Of a DNA stretch of 49,945 bases, positions 16,071-25,801 are shown piece by piece. The stretch's first letter is position 1; every line of letters starts with the position of its first letter. The notes beneath the pieces are model-generated. The model worked only from the letters and a program-made list of their open reading frames with translations. It ran no database searches and was not told the origin of the DNA. The DNA comes from Alphaproteobacteria bacterium. Lineage in GTDB: Bacteria; Pseudomonadota; Alphaproteobacteria; RF32; CAG-239. Where the stretch lies: positions 1 through 49,945 of the forward strand of contig JAFTII010000005.1 in NCBI GenBank assembly GCA_017457005.1, given 5' to 3'. A program made the position numbers and the translations under genes.

Positions 16071-18200
16071 TCAGCGCTCTCTTTTTATAGCAGAAACATT
16101 GCGAACAAATGCACAATCAGAACTTAAGTCTTCCAAATTGACCGGTAATTTTAATCGCCAATTAGGGTGTTTATCTCTGTCAGTGCCGGGCAGATTTTGT
16201 TGTTTGACAACATGCAGAAAATCTTCAAACTGTGCTAAAAATACTGTTGATGAACTTTTAGACATATATCTGCTGACAGCTTCTTCTATACCTTCCGGAT
16301 AACCATCTCCATATATATAATTACTTTGGCGAGGTTTATCTTCCGGCCAAACTCCGGCTGCATCAAGAGAACTTAAAAGTAGTCCTCTGTCAGCTTCTCT
16401 TTTATGGTATGCTCCTGTTTTTGCCTCCTCATCATCTATCATTCCTAAGGAATATGCCAATTCAATATCATAACCATACCACCACATCTTAAGCGGAGGC
16501 ATATCATGTGTACCAACAGAAACAAATGCTTCTGACGGATAATCTTGAGGAGCATAGAATCCTCCCCAACCGGCATTAGAGCGCTCTGACCATAAAACAC
16601 TCAAAGAATGGATATTTCTCTTTCTTATGGCTTCAATAAAACCATCCGGAACATTACCTATACTTTCACCGACAATTATGCACCGATTGAGATAGCTCTC
16701 AAGTACTACGATATTAAGCATATCATCAAAATTAAAATAAAGATATGTGCCTCCATCATAATTATCAGGAATAATGAATAACCGCATCAGGCTCATTACA
16801 TGGTCCATTCGCAATGCTCCGGCGTTTTTCATATTGGCACGAAGTATTTTTATAAACGGTTCATAAGCTCGTTCTTTTAACTCTAACGGCGAAAACACTC
16901 CTAATCCCCACTGCTGTCCGCATGGGAAAAAGGCATCCGGAGGAGCGCCGGCTCCACATTCCGGAATAAAGAGTGAGCTATCGCCCCAATATTCTGCACT
17001 ATCTTTTCCAACACCGACTGCCAAGTCACGATACATGCCTATTTTCAGGCCTTTTTCATCTATTCTTTTTTTGACTATATCAAATTGGCGATATGCTTCA
17101 AACTGCATAAATTTAAAAAATTCTATACGTCCCTGATGCTTCTCTATAAAATCAGGAATATCTTTACCTTGCGGAGAGCGCAAACCTTCCGGCCATGCAC
17201 GCCATCCTCCCCAAACAGTTGGACATTGAGTTTCATACAGGCACTGAAACAAAGCTAATTTATCTAATTCGGCACCATATTCATGACAAAAATTATTATA
17301 TGCTTCTTTGCGTGATGAATCTGCTTGTTCCTTAAAACGCTTAAAGCATTTTTCTAATATCTTTACTTTAAGCGGATAAATTTTATTATATTGGATATAC
17401 TCACTGCTTTTTACCTCTGCCAAAACACCTTCTATTAATTGCTTATCGGTTGGTTCATATTCGGGTACGTTTTCAATGTCTATATATATAGGATTCAAAA
17501 ATAAACGGCTTATAGATTGGTATGGGCTGGCATTCTCCGGAAAATCATGACATAACACATTTAACGGATTAAGGCCAATTATGTCTGCTCCGCAATTTGA
17601 TGACATATCCACCAAATTAATTAAGTCCGTGAAATCTCCGACACCCCAATTGCGCTTGCTTTTGACAGAATACAGCTGAAGTGCAAAACCCCATAATTTA
17701 TTATTTTGATTATCAATATCATAACATTTTTTAGGAGCTACGGCTAAACGTGATTTATAGTTCTTATCTGCTATTTTTACATCTAATTCGTAGTATCCGG
17801 CAGCAATGTTTTGATGAACAAGATAGGTAATTTTGTTATACTTACCATCATAAGATGTTTGTGAGGCTATGTTGGAATATTCAATATCTTGCGGATGATG
17901 TGAAGAATCTTTGACGGTTATTTTAGATATATTTGCACCTGACGGAACAACGACATCAAAGCAAACTTTATCTTGACAACAAACATATATAGGTTCTAAA
18001 ACCGTTTTATAGCGTTTGTTATCCAGTCGTGCTATGGAAGAATTTATATCATCATTTGTATCGCATTTGAATCCTAGAGAGCTAATTATTTTGCGGATTA
18101 TTTTTTCATCAACGCAATAGTCTTTTTGTACTAACCCCGCATCAGAAAAATTGGTAGCAACACCTAACTTTTCTGCTAATAATCTTAAACTTTCCTCCAT
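16071..18200 (-). CDS. malQ: 4-alpha-glucanotransferase (amylomaltase)
   Basis: GH77 enzyme that transfers alpha-1,4-glucan segments between malto-oligosaccharides, recycling the short chains left by debranching. About 709 residues. Visible landmarks are PENASPYQSISRLFLNP, the nucleophile Asp in LRMDHVMSLMR, the acid/base Glu in GESIGNVP (GEDLG in many homologues) and the third acid in GTHDMPP. An N-terminal ~150-residue extension before the barrel is typical of the long bacterial MalQ. The start at 18200 has AGGGGGAGAAG directly upstream; the longer frame to 18245 would overlap glgX. It follows glgX by 11 bases. Confidence 0.94.
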   Translation of the reverse strand: MEESLRLLAEKLGVATNFSDAGLVQKDYCVDEKIIRKIISSLGFKCDTNDDINSSIARLDNKRYKTVLEPIYVCCQDKVCFDVVVPSGANISKITVKDSSHHPQDIEYSNIASQTSYDGKYNKITYLVHQNIAAGYYELDVKIADKNYKSRLAVAPKKCYDIDNQNNKLWGFALQLYSVKSKRNWGVGDFTDLINLVDMSSNCGADIIGLNPLNVLCHDFPENASPYQSISRLFLNPIYIDIENVPEYEPTDKQLIEGVLAEVKSSEYIQYNKIYPLKVKILEKCFKRFKEQADSSRKEAYNNFCHEYGAELDKLALFQCLYETQCPTVWGGWRAWPEGLRSPQGKDIPDFIEKHQGRIEFFKFMQFEAYRQFDIVKKRIDEKGLKIGMYRDLAVGVGKDSAEYWGDSSLFIPECGAGAPPDAFFPCGQQWGLGVFSPLELKERAYEPFIKILRANMKNAGALRMDHVMSLMRLFIIPDNYDGGTYLYFNFDDMLNIVVLESYLNRCIIVGESIGNVPDGFIEAIRKRNIHSLSVLWSERSNAGWGGFYAPQDYPSEAFVSVGTHDMPPLKMWWYGYDIELAYSLGMIDDEEAKTGAYHKREADRGLLLSSLDAAGVWPEDKPRQSNYIYGDGYPEGIEEAVSRYMSKSSSTVFLAQFEDFLHVVKQQNLPGTDRDKHPNWRLKLPVNLEDLSSDCAFVRNVSAIKRER

Positions 18201-18211
18201 TCTTCTCCCCC

Positions 18212-20290
18212 TTATTTTTTGACTTCTATGCCAATAACACTCCAAGCTGGTATTTTTACCTTTTTACCCGAATCTAATTCTTGCGAAACAAATTTTCCGG
18301 CACTGCTGTCTAATACTAATTTCCATTGCATATTTGCAGGTAGCAGAGGAAGCACCCAATCTTGCTCTTGATGGTGAGTATTAAAAATCATAAGAACAAA
18401 TTTATTACCGGTATAAACACAATAAGATAAGCTTTTTAGTTCCTGATTATGCCAATCCGAATTAGTAAATTCCTTGCCTGTTGAGGTGTACCAGGCAATA
18501 TCTTTATATCCGCTATTGTCAATATTTTTTCCGCTAAAAAACTTGAGGCGATTAAAAATTTTCAGTTTTTTGCGTAAGCGTATCAGATCTCTGATAAAAG
18601 ATGCAAATTTCTTATGCTTTTTGGTTATGCCTTCCCAATTGACCCAAGTAAGCGCATTATCTTGACAATATGGATTGTTATTGCCCATTTGAGTTCGCAA
18701 AAACTCATCACCGGCAACAAGCATAGGTGTACCAAATGACATCAACAATGTTGCCAACATTCCACGGCTTCGCATCATTCGGTTTTCTTCAACCAAAGGA
18801 TTATCCGTTCCACCCTCTATACCGGAATTCCAACTCCAGTTAGAATCCGTACCGTCACGATTATTTTCTCCGTTACTTTGATTATGCTTCTGATTATAAC
18901 TTACCAAGTCACACAGATTAAAACCATCGTGCGCCGTTATGAAATTTATTGAACTCCATATATTTCGGTTATTATGATTAAAAATATCACTAGACCCGCT
19001 TAAGCGGCTTGCGGTTTCAGCAATTTGACCTTTATCGCCCTTCCAAAATCTCCGGATATTATCTCGGTATTTGTCATTCCATTCTGCCCAGCCGGGGAGA
19101 AATGCTCCCACTTGGTATCCGCCATTTCCGACATCCCACGGTTCTGCTATCATTTTTACGTTTTTAAGCAGCGGATCTTGTTCAACGGCATACAAAAAAC
19201 CGCTTTGTTGTGTAAAATTATTATTACGGCGAGATAAGGTCGGGGCTAAATCAAACCTAAAACCGTCAATATGAAACTGATTAACCCAGTAACGCAAAGA
19301 ATCCATTACCAATCGCAGGCATGCCGGATTTTGCACGTTAAATGATGCTCCGCAGCCGGTGGTATCATAATAGTAACGAGGATTATCAGCGTTAAGAATA
19401 TAGTAAGAGGAATTATCTATACCGCGGTAACATAACGTAGGTCCAAGATGATTTCCCTCTCCGGTGTGATTATATACTACATCCAAAATTACTTCCAATC
19501 CATGGTTATGCATTTCTTTAACCATGTCTTTAATTTCAGAAATGTCATTACCGGACAAATATGATTGTTCCGGAGCAAAAAAACTAAAACTCTCATATCC
19601 CCAGTAGTTATCCGTAATATATCCTTTTTTATGACGGTTGCCAAAAAAAGCATGAATCGGCAAAAATTCAACAGCTGTTATGCCCAACCATTTGAGGTAA
19701 TTAATAACCGAACTATGTGTCATACCGGCAAAAGTACCACGCTTTGCATCAGGAACAGACGGCTGTAATTTAGTATATCCTCTTAATTGAGTTTCATAAA
19801 TAATAGTATTTTCAAATTTGTAATCAGGTCGTTTTTCATCTCCCCAATCATAAGCCTCATCAATCACAACCGATTTGGGAACATAAGGGGCAGAATCTAA
19901 CTTGCTAAACGATAAATCTTGTTCCGGACTATCAACATCATACCCGAAAATAGCTTTATTCCATATCAACTTACCGACAAGTTTCTTACCATACGGATCT
20001 ATCAGTAATTTATTGGGATTAAATCTTTGCCCCAAGGACGGATTATACGGACCATATACTCTGTAACCATATACTAAATCAGGTTTTGCACCTTCAAGGT
20101 ATATATGCCAAATATTGTTATCATTTTGGCTCAATTCATAACGTTCAACTTCCTCAGATCCGGAAGCATCAAACAAACATAATTCAATCTTGGTTGCATG
20201 GGCTGAAAAAATGGCAAAATTTACACCTCTGCCGTCATAAGTTGATCCCAGTGGAGATGCTTGACCGTCAAGAGTTGTAAAATTTGCCAT
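18212..20290 (-). CDS. glgX: Glycogen debranching enzyme GlgX
   Basis: GH13 isoamylase-type enzyme that hydrolyses alpha-1,6 branches of phosphorylase-trimmed glycogen. The 692 residues have an N-terminal CBM48-like domain (SPLGSTYDGRGVNFAIFSAHA, YGYRVYGPY) and the (beta/alpha)8 barrel. The catalytic sites are the nucleophile Asp in DGFRFDLAPTL, the acid Glu in MIAEPWDVG and the stabilising Asp in TAHDGF. ENNRDGTDSNWSWN is a typical GlgX stretch. The ATG is 12 bases after the glgB stop with GAGG upstream. Middle gene of the glgB-glgX-malQ unit. Confidence 0.95.
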   Translation of the reverse strand: MANFTTLDGQASPLGSTYDGRGVNFAIFSAHATKIELCLFDASGSEEVERYELSQNDNNIWHIYLEGAKPDLVYGYRVYGPYNPSLGQRFNPNKLLIDPYGKKLVGKLIWNKAIFGYDVDSPEQDLSFSKLDSAPYVPKSVVIDEAYDWGDEKRPDYKFENTIIYETQLRGYTKLQPSVPDAKRGTFAGMTHSSVINYLKWLGITAVEFLPIHAFFGNRHKKGYITDNYWGYESFSFFAPEQSYLSGNDISEIKDMVKEMHNHGLEVILDVVYNHTGEGNHLGPTLCYRGIDNSSYYILNADNPRYYYDTTGCGASFNVQNPACLRLVMDSLRYWVNQFHIDGFRFDLAPTLSRRNNNFTQQSGFLYAVEQDPLLKNVKMIAEPWDVGNGGYQVGAFLPGWAEWNDKYRDNIRRFWKGDKGQIAETASRLSGSSDIFNHNNRNIWSSINFITAHDGFNLCDLVSYNQKHNQSNGENNRDGTDSNWSWNSGIEGGTDNPLVEENRMMRSRGMLATLLMSFGTPMLVAGDEFLRTQMGNNNPYCQDNALTWVNWEGITKKHKKFASFIRDLIRLRKKLKIFNRLKFFSGKNIDNSGYKDIAWYTSTGKEFTNSDWHNQELKSLSYCVYTGNKFVLMIFNTHHQEQDWVLPLLPANMQWKLVLDSSAGKFVSQELDSGKKVKIPAWSVIGIEVKK

Positions 20291-20302
20291 TTATGATAAC
20301 CT

Positions 20303-22495
20303 CTATCTTATAGGTTTAATAACTATGGTAGAAAGTGGGGGGACTCGCAAACTGATAGAATATGGTTTATTATTCCATTCTCCTTGAGTGGCCTGCATCA
20401 GTCCCTCATTTTTCACACCGCTTCCCCAGTAGTTTACATCATCACTGTTAAAAATTTCTTGATAACGGCAATCTTCCGGCACACCTATACGATAATTTTC
20501 TCTTACAACCGGAGTAAAGTTAGAAATAACCAGTAAATAATCTCCCGGTTCATAACCTTTACGCATATAAGAAATAATACTATCGTCAGAATTTGAATGT
20601 TCAATCCATTCAAAACCGCGATAATCAAAATCTTGTTGATATAGAGAGGCATTGCCTTTATACATTAAATTCAGATCACGAACACAATTTTGCATTCCTT
20701 TGTACATCGGGTGGTCTAATAAAAACCATCTTAGTCCTTGTTCAGCATTCCACTCCCAATCTTGTCCGAACTCACAACCCATGAATAATAATTTCTTTCC
20801 GGGGTGGGTGTACATAAAGCCGTAATAAGCTCTCAAATTTGCAAATTTTTGCCATTCATCGCCCGGCATCTTTGATAACATAGATCCTTTACCATGAACA
20901 ACTTCATCATGTGAAATCGGTAAGATAAAGTTTTCATTAAACGCATATAATAAACCAAAAGTAAGCATTCCATGATGATATTTACGATGTATGGGATCAT
21001 GAGAAATATATTTCAAAGTATCATTCATCCAGCCCATGTTCCATTTATAGCCAAAACCTAATCCGCCCATTGAAGTAGGACGAGATACCATCGGCCATGC
21101 GGTGGACTCTTCCGCAATAGTTACAGCGCCTTTAGTTTGGGAATACGCAAGCTCATTCATTCTGCGCAAAAATGATATTGCTTCAATATTCTCGTTTCCG
21201 CCATATATATTGGGAATCCATTCTCCGTTTTTGCGTGAATAATCCAAATATAACATTGAGGCAACCGCATCAACACGTAATCCGTCAATATGAAATTCTT
21301 TTAACCAATATACCGCACTGGCACATAAAAAGTTCATTACCTCCGTGCGACCATAATTATAAATTTTTGTTCCCCAATCAGTATGCTCACCTTTGCGAGG
21401 ATCAGCATGTTCATACAAGTGAGTACCATCAAATTCATTCAAACCATGTCCGTCTTTCGGAAAATGTGCCGGCACCCAATCCATAATTACGGCTATACCG
21501 GCTTGGTGGAATTTATCAATCAGATAACGTAAATCATCCGGTGTTCCGAATCTGCTGGTCGGAGCAAACATTCCTATAACCTGATACCCCCAAGAACCGT
21601 CAAACGGATGTTCGGTTAACGGCAAAAATTCAACATGCGTGAACCCCATATTTATCACATAAGGAACCAAGGTATCTGCCAATTCACGATAAGTGTAATA
21701 ATCATTATTGTCTTTACGACGCCAAGAACCCAAATGCACTTCATAAACAGACATCGGTTTATCAAATGAATTATGTTCTTCACGATAATTCATCCAACCA
21801 TCATCTTCCCATTGGTAATTATTTATATCATACACAATAGAGGCGGTGTTAGGACGTTTTTCAGAATAAAAAGCGATAGGATCGGCTTTGACCAAAATAG
21901 CGCCGTCGTGAGTTTTTATCTCATACTTATACAACTCACCGGAACCGATTTGAGGAATAAAAATATCCCACACTCCACAATTGGGGTGCTTACGCATAAC
22001 ATTAACCCTACCATCCCAATTATTGAATGCACCGACAACACTAACTCTTTTGGCATTAGGAGCCCATACGGCAAAAGCAACACCCTTTACTCCATTAATT
22101 TCCATCGGATGAGCGCCTAATTTTTTATACATATCAAGATGATTACCCTCTGCAAAAAGATAAACATCCATATCCCCTAAAGACGAAGGAAAACGGTAAG
22201 TATCTTCCGCTTCATAAACTACCCCAAGATCATTTTTAATACGAAATTTATAAGCAAAATTTTCTATTTTTCCGAGATTGATTTGATAGAATCCGCGCTC
22301 ATCAATTTTGGTCATTTTTCCAAGTGATTTTCCTGAGGAATCCAGCAATTCAACTTCTTCGGTATGAGGTTGGTAAGTGCGAATAAATACTTCTTTACTA
22401 CCTTTATTTTTGTGAATACCGAGTACTGCAAAAACGTTACCGTGGTCACCATTTATAACAGCTTCAAGTTCTTCTTTAGATAATAAGTTTTCCAT
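20303..22495 (-). CDS. glgB: 1,4-alpha-glucan branching enzyme GlgB
   Basis: Forms alpha-1,6 branches in glycogen by moving an oligoglucan chain. The 730 residues have the two N-terminal CBM48/N1-N2 domains (AVWAPNAKRVSVVGAFNNWDGR near 140-160), the catalytic barrel, and a C-terminal all-beta domain. The active-site residues are Asp in DGLRVDAVASMLYLDYSR, Glu in TIAEESTAWP and Asp in ISHDEVVHGKGS. Length and domains are those of full-length bacterial GlgB. A GAGGA ribosome-binding site precedes the ATG, and a promoter is predicted at 22562-22590. It is the first gene of the glycogen unit; glgA, glgC and glgP are not in the window. Confidence 0.96.
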   Translation of the reverse strand: MENLLSKEELEAVINGDHGNVFAVLGIHKNKGSKEVFIRTYQPHTEEVELLDSSGKSLGKMTKIDERGFYQINLGKIENFAYKFRIKNDLGVVYEAEDTYRFPSSLGDMDVYLFAEGNHLDMYKKLGAHPMEINGVKGVAFAVWAPNAKRVSVVGAFNNWDGRVNVMRKHPNCGVWDIFIPQIGSGELYKYEIKTHDGAILVKADPIAFYSEKRPNTASIVYDINNYQWEDDGWMNYREEHNSFDKPMSVYEVHLGSWRRKDNNDYYTYRELADTLVPYVINMGFTHVEFLPLTEHPFDGSWGYQVIGMFAPTSRFGTPDDLRYLIDKFHQAGIAVIMDWVPAHFPKDGHGLNEFDGTHLYEHADPRKGEHTDWGTKIYNYGRTEVMNFLCASAVYWLKEFHIDGLRVDAVASMLYLDYSRKNGEWIPNIYGGNENIEAISFLRRMNELAYSQTKGAVTIAEESTAWPMVSRPTSMGGLGFGYKWNMGWMNDTLKYISHDPIHRKYHHGMLTFGLLYAFNENFILPISHDEVVHGKGSMLSKMPGDEWQKFANLRAYYGFMYTHPGKKLLFMGCEFGQDWEWNAEQGLRWFLLDHPMYKGMQNCVRDLNLMYKGNASLYQQDFDYRGFEWIEHSNSDDSIISYMRKGYEPGDYLLVISNFTPVVRENYRIGVPEDCRYQEIFNSDDVNYWGSGVKNEGLMQATQGEWNNKPYSISLRVPPLSTIVIKPIR

Positions 22496-22561
22496 CTGTA
22501 ATTCCTCAAAATTAACAACATAATTAGTAGCGTTTTAAATTTTAAACACCTGATTATTTAT

Positions 22562-22590
22562 TCTATAAATTCTAATGCTTTTAAATGCAA
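22562..22590 (-). promoter_or_regulatory. Predicted promoter of the glgB-glgX-malQ-HAD operon
   Basis: On the minus strand TTGCAT (22590-22585), a 17-base spacer, then TATAGA (22567-22562). It gives a leader of about 60 bases before glgB. Match is moderate; AT-rich background raises the chance of a false hit. Confidence 0.45.
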
Positions 22591-22650
22591 GTATTTTGAT
22601 TCCACTTATAAAAAATATTTAAGAAAATTATTATTTTTTCCGATTAGGTG

Positions 22651-22678
22651 TTGACGGATAAAATTTTGATTGTATATT
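22651..22678 (+). promoter_or_regulatory. Predicted promoter of the DUF2934 gene
   Basis: TTGACG (22651-22656), a 16-base spacer and TATATT (22673-22678). The start point would be near 22685, downstream of the in-frame ATG at 22683 and upstream of the ATG at 22716, supporting the latter as the real start. Confidence 0.5.
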
Positions 22679-22715
22679 AGTCTTGTTTACCGAACTTTAT
22701 TTGGAGTTAGTGATT

Positions 22716-22970
22716 ATGATTAAAAATAATGAAAAAGCTATTCAAGAAGCAGCTTATTTCATCTGGCAAAATGCCGGATGTCCGCAAGGTCAGGATGAAT
22801 ATTTCTGGTCTATGGCTGTTGAGCAAATTAACAACTGCAACAAGTCTTCAAGCAGCAAAAAATGCAGCTCTTCTTCTTGCAAATCTTCTGCTAGCAAAAA
22901 AACTTCTTCAACAAAGAAAGTTTCTGCTTCAGCTAAGACTTCTTCAGTAAAAAAATCTTCTAAAAAGTAA
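22716..22970 (+). CDS. DUF2934-domain protein with Ser/Lys/Cys-rich tail
   Basis: 84 residues. The first ~40 match the DUF2934 pattern: a helix with AIQEAAYFIWQNAGCPQGQD followed by the aromatic WSMAVEQI stretch. The second half is almost only Ser, Lys, Thr and Ala with two Cys, of the type seen in histone H1-like bacterial tails, so it may bind nucleic acid. The start at 22716 has TTGGAG about 9 bases upstream; the longer frame from 22683 is disfavoured because a promoter ends at 22678. The gene is monocistronic, divergent from glgB and followed by a terminator. Function unknown. Confidence 0.8.
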   Translation: MIKNNEKAIQEAAYFIWQNAGCPQGQDEYFWSMAVEQINNCNKSSSSKKCSSSSCKSSASKKTSSTKKVSASAKTSSVKKSSKK

Positions 22971-22993
22971 TTTTTTTACACTTGATTTTATGC

Positions 22994-23026
22994 AAAAAAG
23001 TTCCGATAATTTCGGAACTTTTTTTT
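22994..23026 (+). terminator. Rho-independent terminator after the DUF2934 gene
   Basis: A-tract plus GTTCCGA paired with TCGGAAC plus T-tract, with a TAATT loop. The symmetrical A and T tracts suggest that it works in both directions between the convergent genes. Confidence 0.85.
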
Positions 23027-24332
23027 ATTTTTTTGTTGCCCAGACAATCCAACCCGAAACATCATTTCCGCCTTCTTTTCTTAGCACACAATGTTCAAAT
23101 TTTTCAGAGGAGAATCCTGTTTCAATAAGCAAGTTTTGAATATATTTTTTATGATGCAAAAAACGTCCTGACAGATGTTGTTGCCACATAGAATCTGCTC
23201 CGAATAATGCGCTTATGCTAAATATTATTTTACCGTTATTTTTTAGTGACCGGTATAATCCTTGAAAGATTTTTTTCAAATCACCGAAATAGGTAAAAAC
23301 ATCTGCGGCAACTATCAATTCATATTTGTTTTTTTGCTGCAATAAGTATGTTTCTATATCATCATTTATCAGTTTTTTATATACCTTTTTAGTTTCTGCT
23401 TTTTCTAACATTTTAGGGGATAAATCCACACCGACAAAACTTGCACGATGAAATATTTTTTGCAACGTTTGCGCACATAATCCGGTGCCGCAACCAAGGT
23501 CTAATACTGATATATTTTTTGTGAAGGAATCCGCCATATTTACTTTTGCAATTTGTGCAATGTTTGTTGGAACCGCATACTCTAATTCTTGTAATGTATC
23601 ATCAAAAGAATCTGAAAATTCATCAAATATTTTTCGGACATATTGTGAATCAGATTTACAAAAATCCGATACCGGAAAAAAACTATTCCAACTCTGCCTA
23701 ACAATAGGATTATCGTAATATTTGCGGTGCCATTTTTGTAGGGTCGGCAACACAAAATCTTTACCTTTTTCAACAGCTATTTCATATATGGTGTATGATA
23801 AATTAAGATGGTGAGAATCATCGCCTCCGCTAACGTCAACCGCATTTAGCGCCGCCGCCAAAGAGGTTTGATAGTGCTGATTTTTTTGAGCGGCTTGTGA
23901 CAACATATTCCATGCCCAAGCATCAGTATTTTTCAGTTGCGTATAGGCAGTAAATGCTTTTTCGGCAGATATAAAATCTTCTTGAGCAAAGCTTATTTTG
24001 GCCTGCATAAATAATCTGTTTTCTTTAACGGTTATGTTAGGCAAATATTGTTCAGCTTGCTTATATCGGCGTAACATAATTAACGTGTCTGCATAATTAA
24101 TTTGTGCGCAAATATTGAGGGAATCCAGTGATAATATTTTTTCATAGCAAGTTTGGGCTTTTTCGTAGTCTTGCAAAATATAATAAATATTACCCAGCAA
24201 CATAATTTTATCAATATTATCAACATCGGTTTTAATGGCTTTAAGAGCATATTGCAACGCTTTATTATAATCTTGCGACTGATAATAAGTTGTTGCCGAC
24301 TTAAAATAATCTCGCTTGAAAATTGATAACAA
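23025..24332 (-). CDS. TPR-repeat SAM-dependent methyltransferase
   Basis: 435 residues in two parts. Residues 1 to about 200 hold tandem TPR repeats (for example YYQSQDYNKALQYALKAI and LQDYEKAQTCYEKIL). Residues about 245-435 are a class I methyltransferase with motif I VLDLGCGTG, VGVDLSPKML, and VAADVFTYFG at the motif IV position. This TPR-methyltransferase fusion is known in alphaproteobacteria; the substrate is not known. The start is TTG with AAGGAGC 5 bases upstream. It is convergent with the DUF2934 gene and divergent from the MATE gene. Confidence 0.88.
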   Translation of the reverse strand: MLSIFKRDYFKSATTYYQSQDYNKALQYALKAIKTDVDNIDKIMLLGNIYYILQDYEKAQTCYEKILSLDSLNICAQINYADTLIMLRRYKQAEQYLPNITVKENRLFMQAKISFAQEDFISAEKAFTAYTQLKNTDAWAWNMLSQAAQKNQHYQTSLAAALNAVDVSGGDDSHHLNLSYTIYEIAVEKGKDFVLPTLQKWHRKYYDNPIVRQSWNSFFPVSDFCKSDSQYVRKIFDEFSDSFDDTLQELEYAVPTNIAQIAKVNMADSFTKNISVLDLGCGTGLCAQTLQKIFHRASFVGVDLSPKMLEKAETKKVYKKLINDDIETYLLQQKNKYELIVAADVFTYFGDLKKIFQGLYRSLKNNGKIIFSISALFGADSMWQQHLSGRFLHHKKYIQNLLIETGFSSEKFEHCVLRKEGGNDVSGWIVWATKK

Positions 24333-24403
24333 ATTTAGCTCCTTATTTGTTTTTTACTACCTAATGTTTATATTATAAAAATCAACATAAATAAGTGGTT
24401 AAT

Positions 24404-25729
24404 ATGTTATATTCATATCGCAAAATTTTAGAAATATCAGTTCCGATTTTATTGGGAATGCTCATTCATCAATTGGTAGGAATGACAGATACTGCTTTTT
24501 TGGGAAGGGTCAGTGCCATTGATCTGGGTGCTTCAGCCTTGGCCGGTGTTTTTTATATAATGATATTTATGCTTGCAGCCGGTTTCGGTGTTGGCGTACA
24601 AATAATTATTTCTCGCAGAAACGGTGAACAAAATTTTGAAAAAATAGGTAATGTTGTATATCAGGGAATCAGTTTTTTATTTATTGCTGCCCTTTTTATT
24701 ATTGCCGCAACGTTATTATTTGCTCCGTATATTTTGAGAATGATAATTTCTTCAGAGGAAGTTTTACAAAAAACTCTTGTTTATCTTGATGTGCGAATTT
24801 ACGGTTTGTTATTTGCATTCCCAATGGTAATATTCAGATCTTTTTTTATCGGGATTACACAAACTAAGGTATTAACCTATAATGCAATTATCATTCTGGG
24901 AATAAACATTGTTTTAGACTATATTTTAATTTTCGGAAAATTCGGTTTTCCGGAAATGGGAATTGCCGGAGCAGCTTTGGCATCAGTTACAGCTGAATGT
25001 TTTGCTCTTATATTTTTTGTGATTTATATTATACTTAAGATGGATTTGAAACAATATGGATTTCTGCATTTTATTATTTATAATATAAATATCCTCAAAC
25101 AGATTTTGCGATTGTCCGTTTGGACAATGTTGCAATATTTTATATCTATGGCAACGTGGTTTTTGTTTTTGATTGCAATAGAGAACCTTGGAGAAGAATC
25201 TCTTGCAATCTCAAATATCCTTCGCAATGTTTCCGCTTTTCCGTTTATGATTATAGCAGCATTGGGAGCAACAGCCAATACCATTACCGGAAACCTGATT
25301 GGCGAAGGGTTGGATTTTGAAATAAGAAAATCATCTTTACGTATCATTAAATTAACTTATATTTTAGTTATGGGACTAACAATATTTATGTTGGCTTTTC
25401 CGCAAATGATTTGCCGCATTTATACAGATGATTTGGAATTAATAAAAAATGGACTTCCGGCATATTATGCTTCTTTTACTACGTATATAAGCCTAGTTCC
25501 GGGAATGATCTTATTAAGCGTGATTTCCGGTGCCGGTAAAACCAAAGATGCAATGTATTTGGAACTTGTATCATTGATGGCATATACATTGAATGTTTGG
25601 TACGTAGTAATCTATTTACGTGCTGATTTATATATTTGTTGGACCTGCGAACATTCTTATAATATCTTACTAAGTATTCTCACATATTTGTATCTAAAAA
25701 GAAATAAATGGTGTTGTCAGATTGTGTAA
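24404..25729 (+). CDS. MATE-family multidrug efflux transporter
   Basis: Inner-membrane cation-coupled exporter. The 441 residues have about 12 hydrophobic segments in two related halves. The N-terminal ILEISVPILLGMLIHQLVGMTDTAFLG region and GASALAG are typical of MATE, as is the middle loop before ILGINIVLDYILIFGKFGFPEMGIAGAA. It resembles the NorM/DinF part of the family. A GTG lies 9 bases upstream at 24395; no strong ribosome-binding site is seen for either start, and ATG is chosen by default. The leader is under 100 bases from the divergent methyltransferase gene. Substrate unknown. Confidence 0.9.
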   Translation: MLYSYRKILEISVPILLGMLIHQLVGMTDTAFLGRVSAIDLGASALAGVFYIMIFMLAAGFGVGVQIIISRRNGEQNFEKIGNVVYQGISFLFIAALFIIAATLLFAPYILRMIISSEEVLQKTLVYLDVRIYGLLFAFPMVIFRSFFIGITQTKVLTYNAIIILGINIVLDYILIFGKFGFPEMGIAGAALASVTAECFALIFFVIYIILKMDLKQYGFLHFIIYNINILKQILRLSVWTMLQYFISMATWFLFLIAIENLGEESLAISNILRNVSAFPFMIIAALGATANTITGNLIGEGLDFEIRKSSLRIIKLTYILVMGLTIFMLAFPQMICRIYTDDLELIKNGLPAYYASFTTYISLVPGMILLSVISGAGKTKDAMYLELVSLMAYTLNVWYVVIYLRADLYICWTCEHSYNILLSILTYLYLKRNKWCCQIV

Positions 25730-25751
25730 CATAATTTAGCATAAAAAAGAT

Positions 25752-25790
25752 AATTCCCCTCAGCTTCTTTTCAGAATAAGGGGAATTTTC
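25752..25790. terminator. Bidirectional hairpin terminator
   Basis: AATTCCCCT pairs with AGGGGAATT (9 bp). On the plus strand it ends in only TTTTC after the MATE gene. On the minus strand it runs into TATCTTTTTTAT, a better signal, which fits transcription of the small ORF at 25802-25972. Confidence 0.7.
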
Positions 25791-25801
25791 CCGGTAAAAA
25801 T

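Noticed and set aside
22683..22715. Longer start of the DUF2934 gene at 22683
   Set aside because: The predicted transcription start lies at about 22685 and the ATG at 22716 has its own GGAG site.
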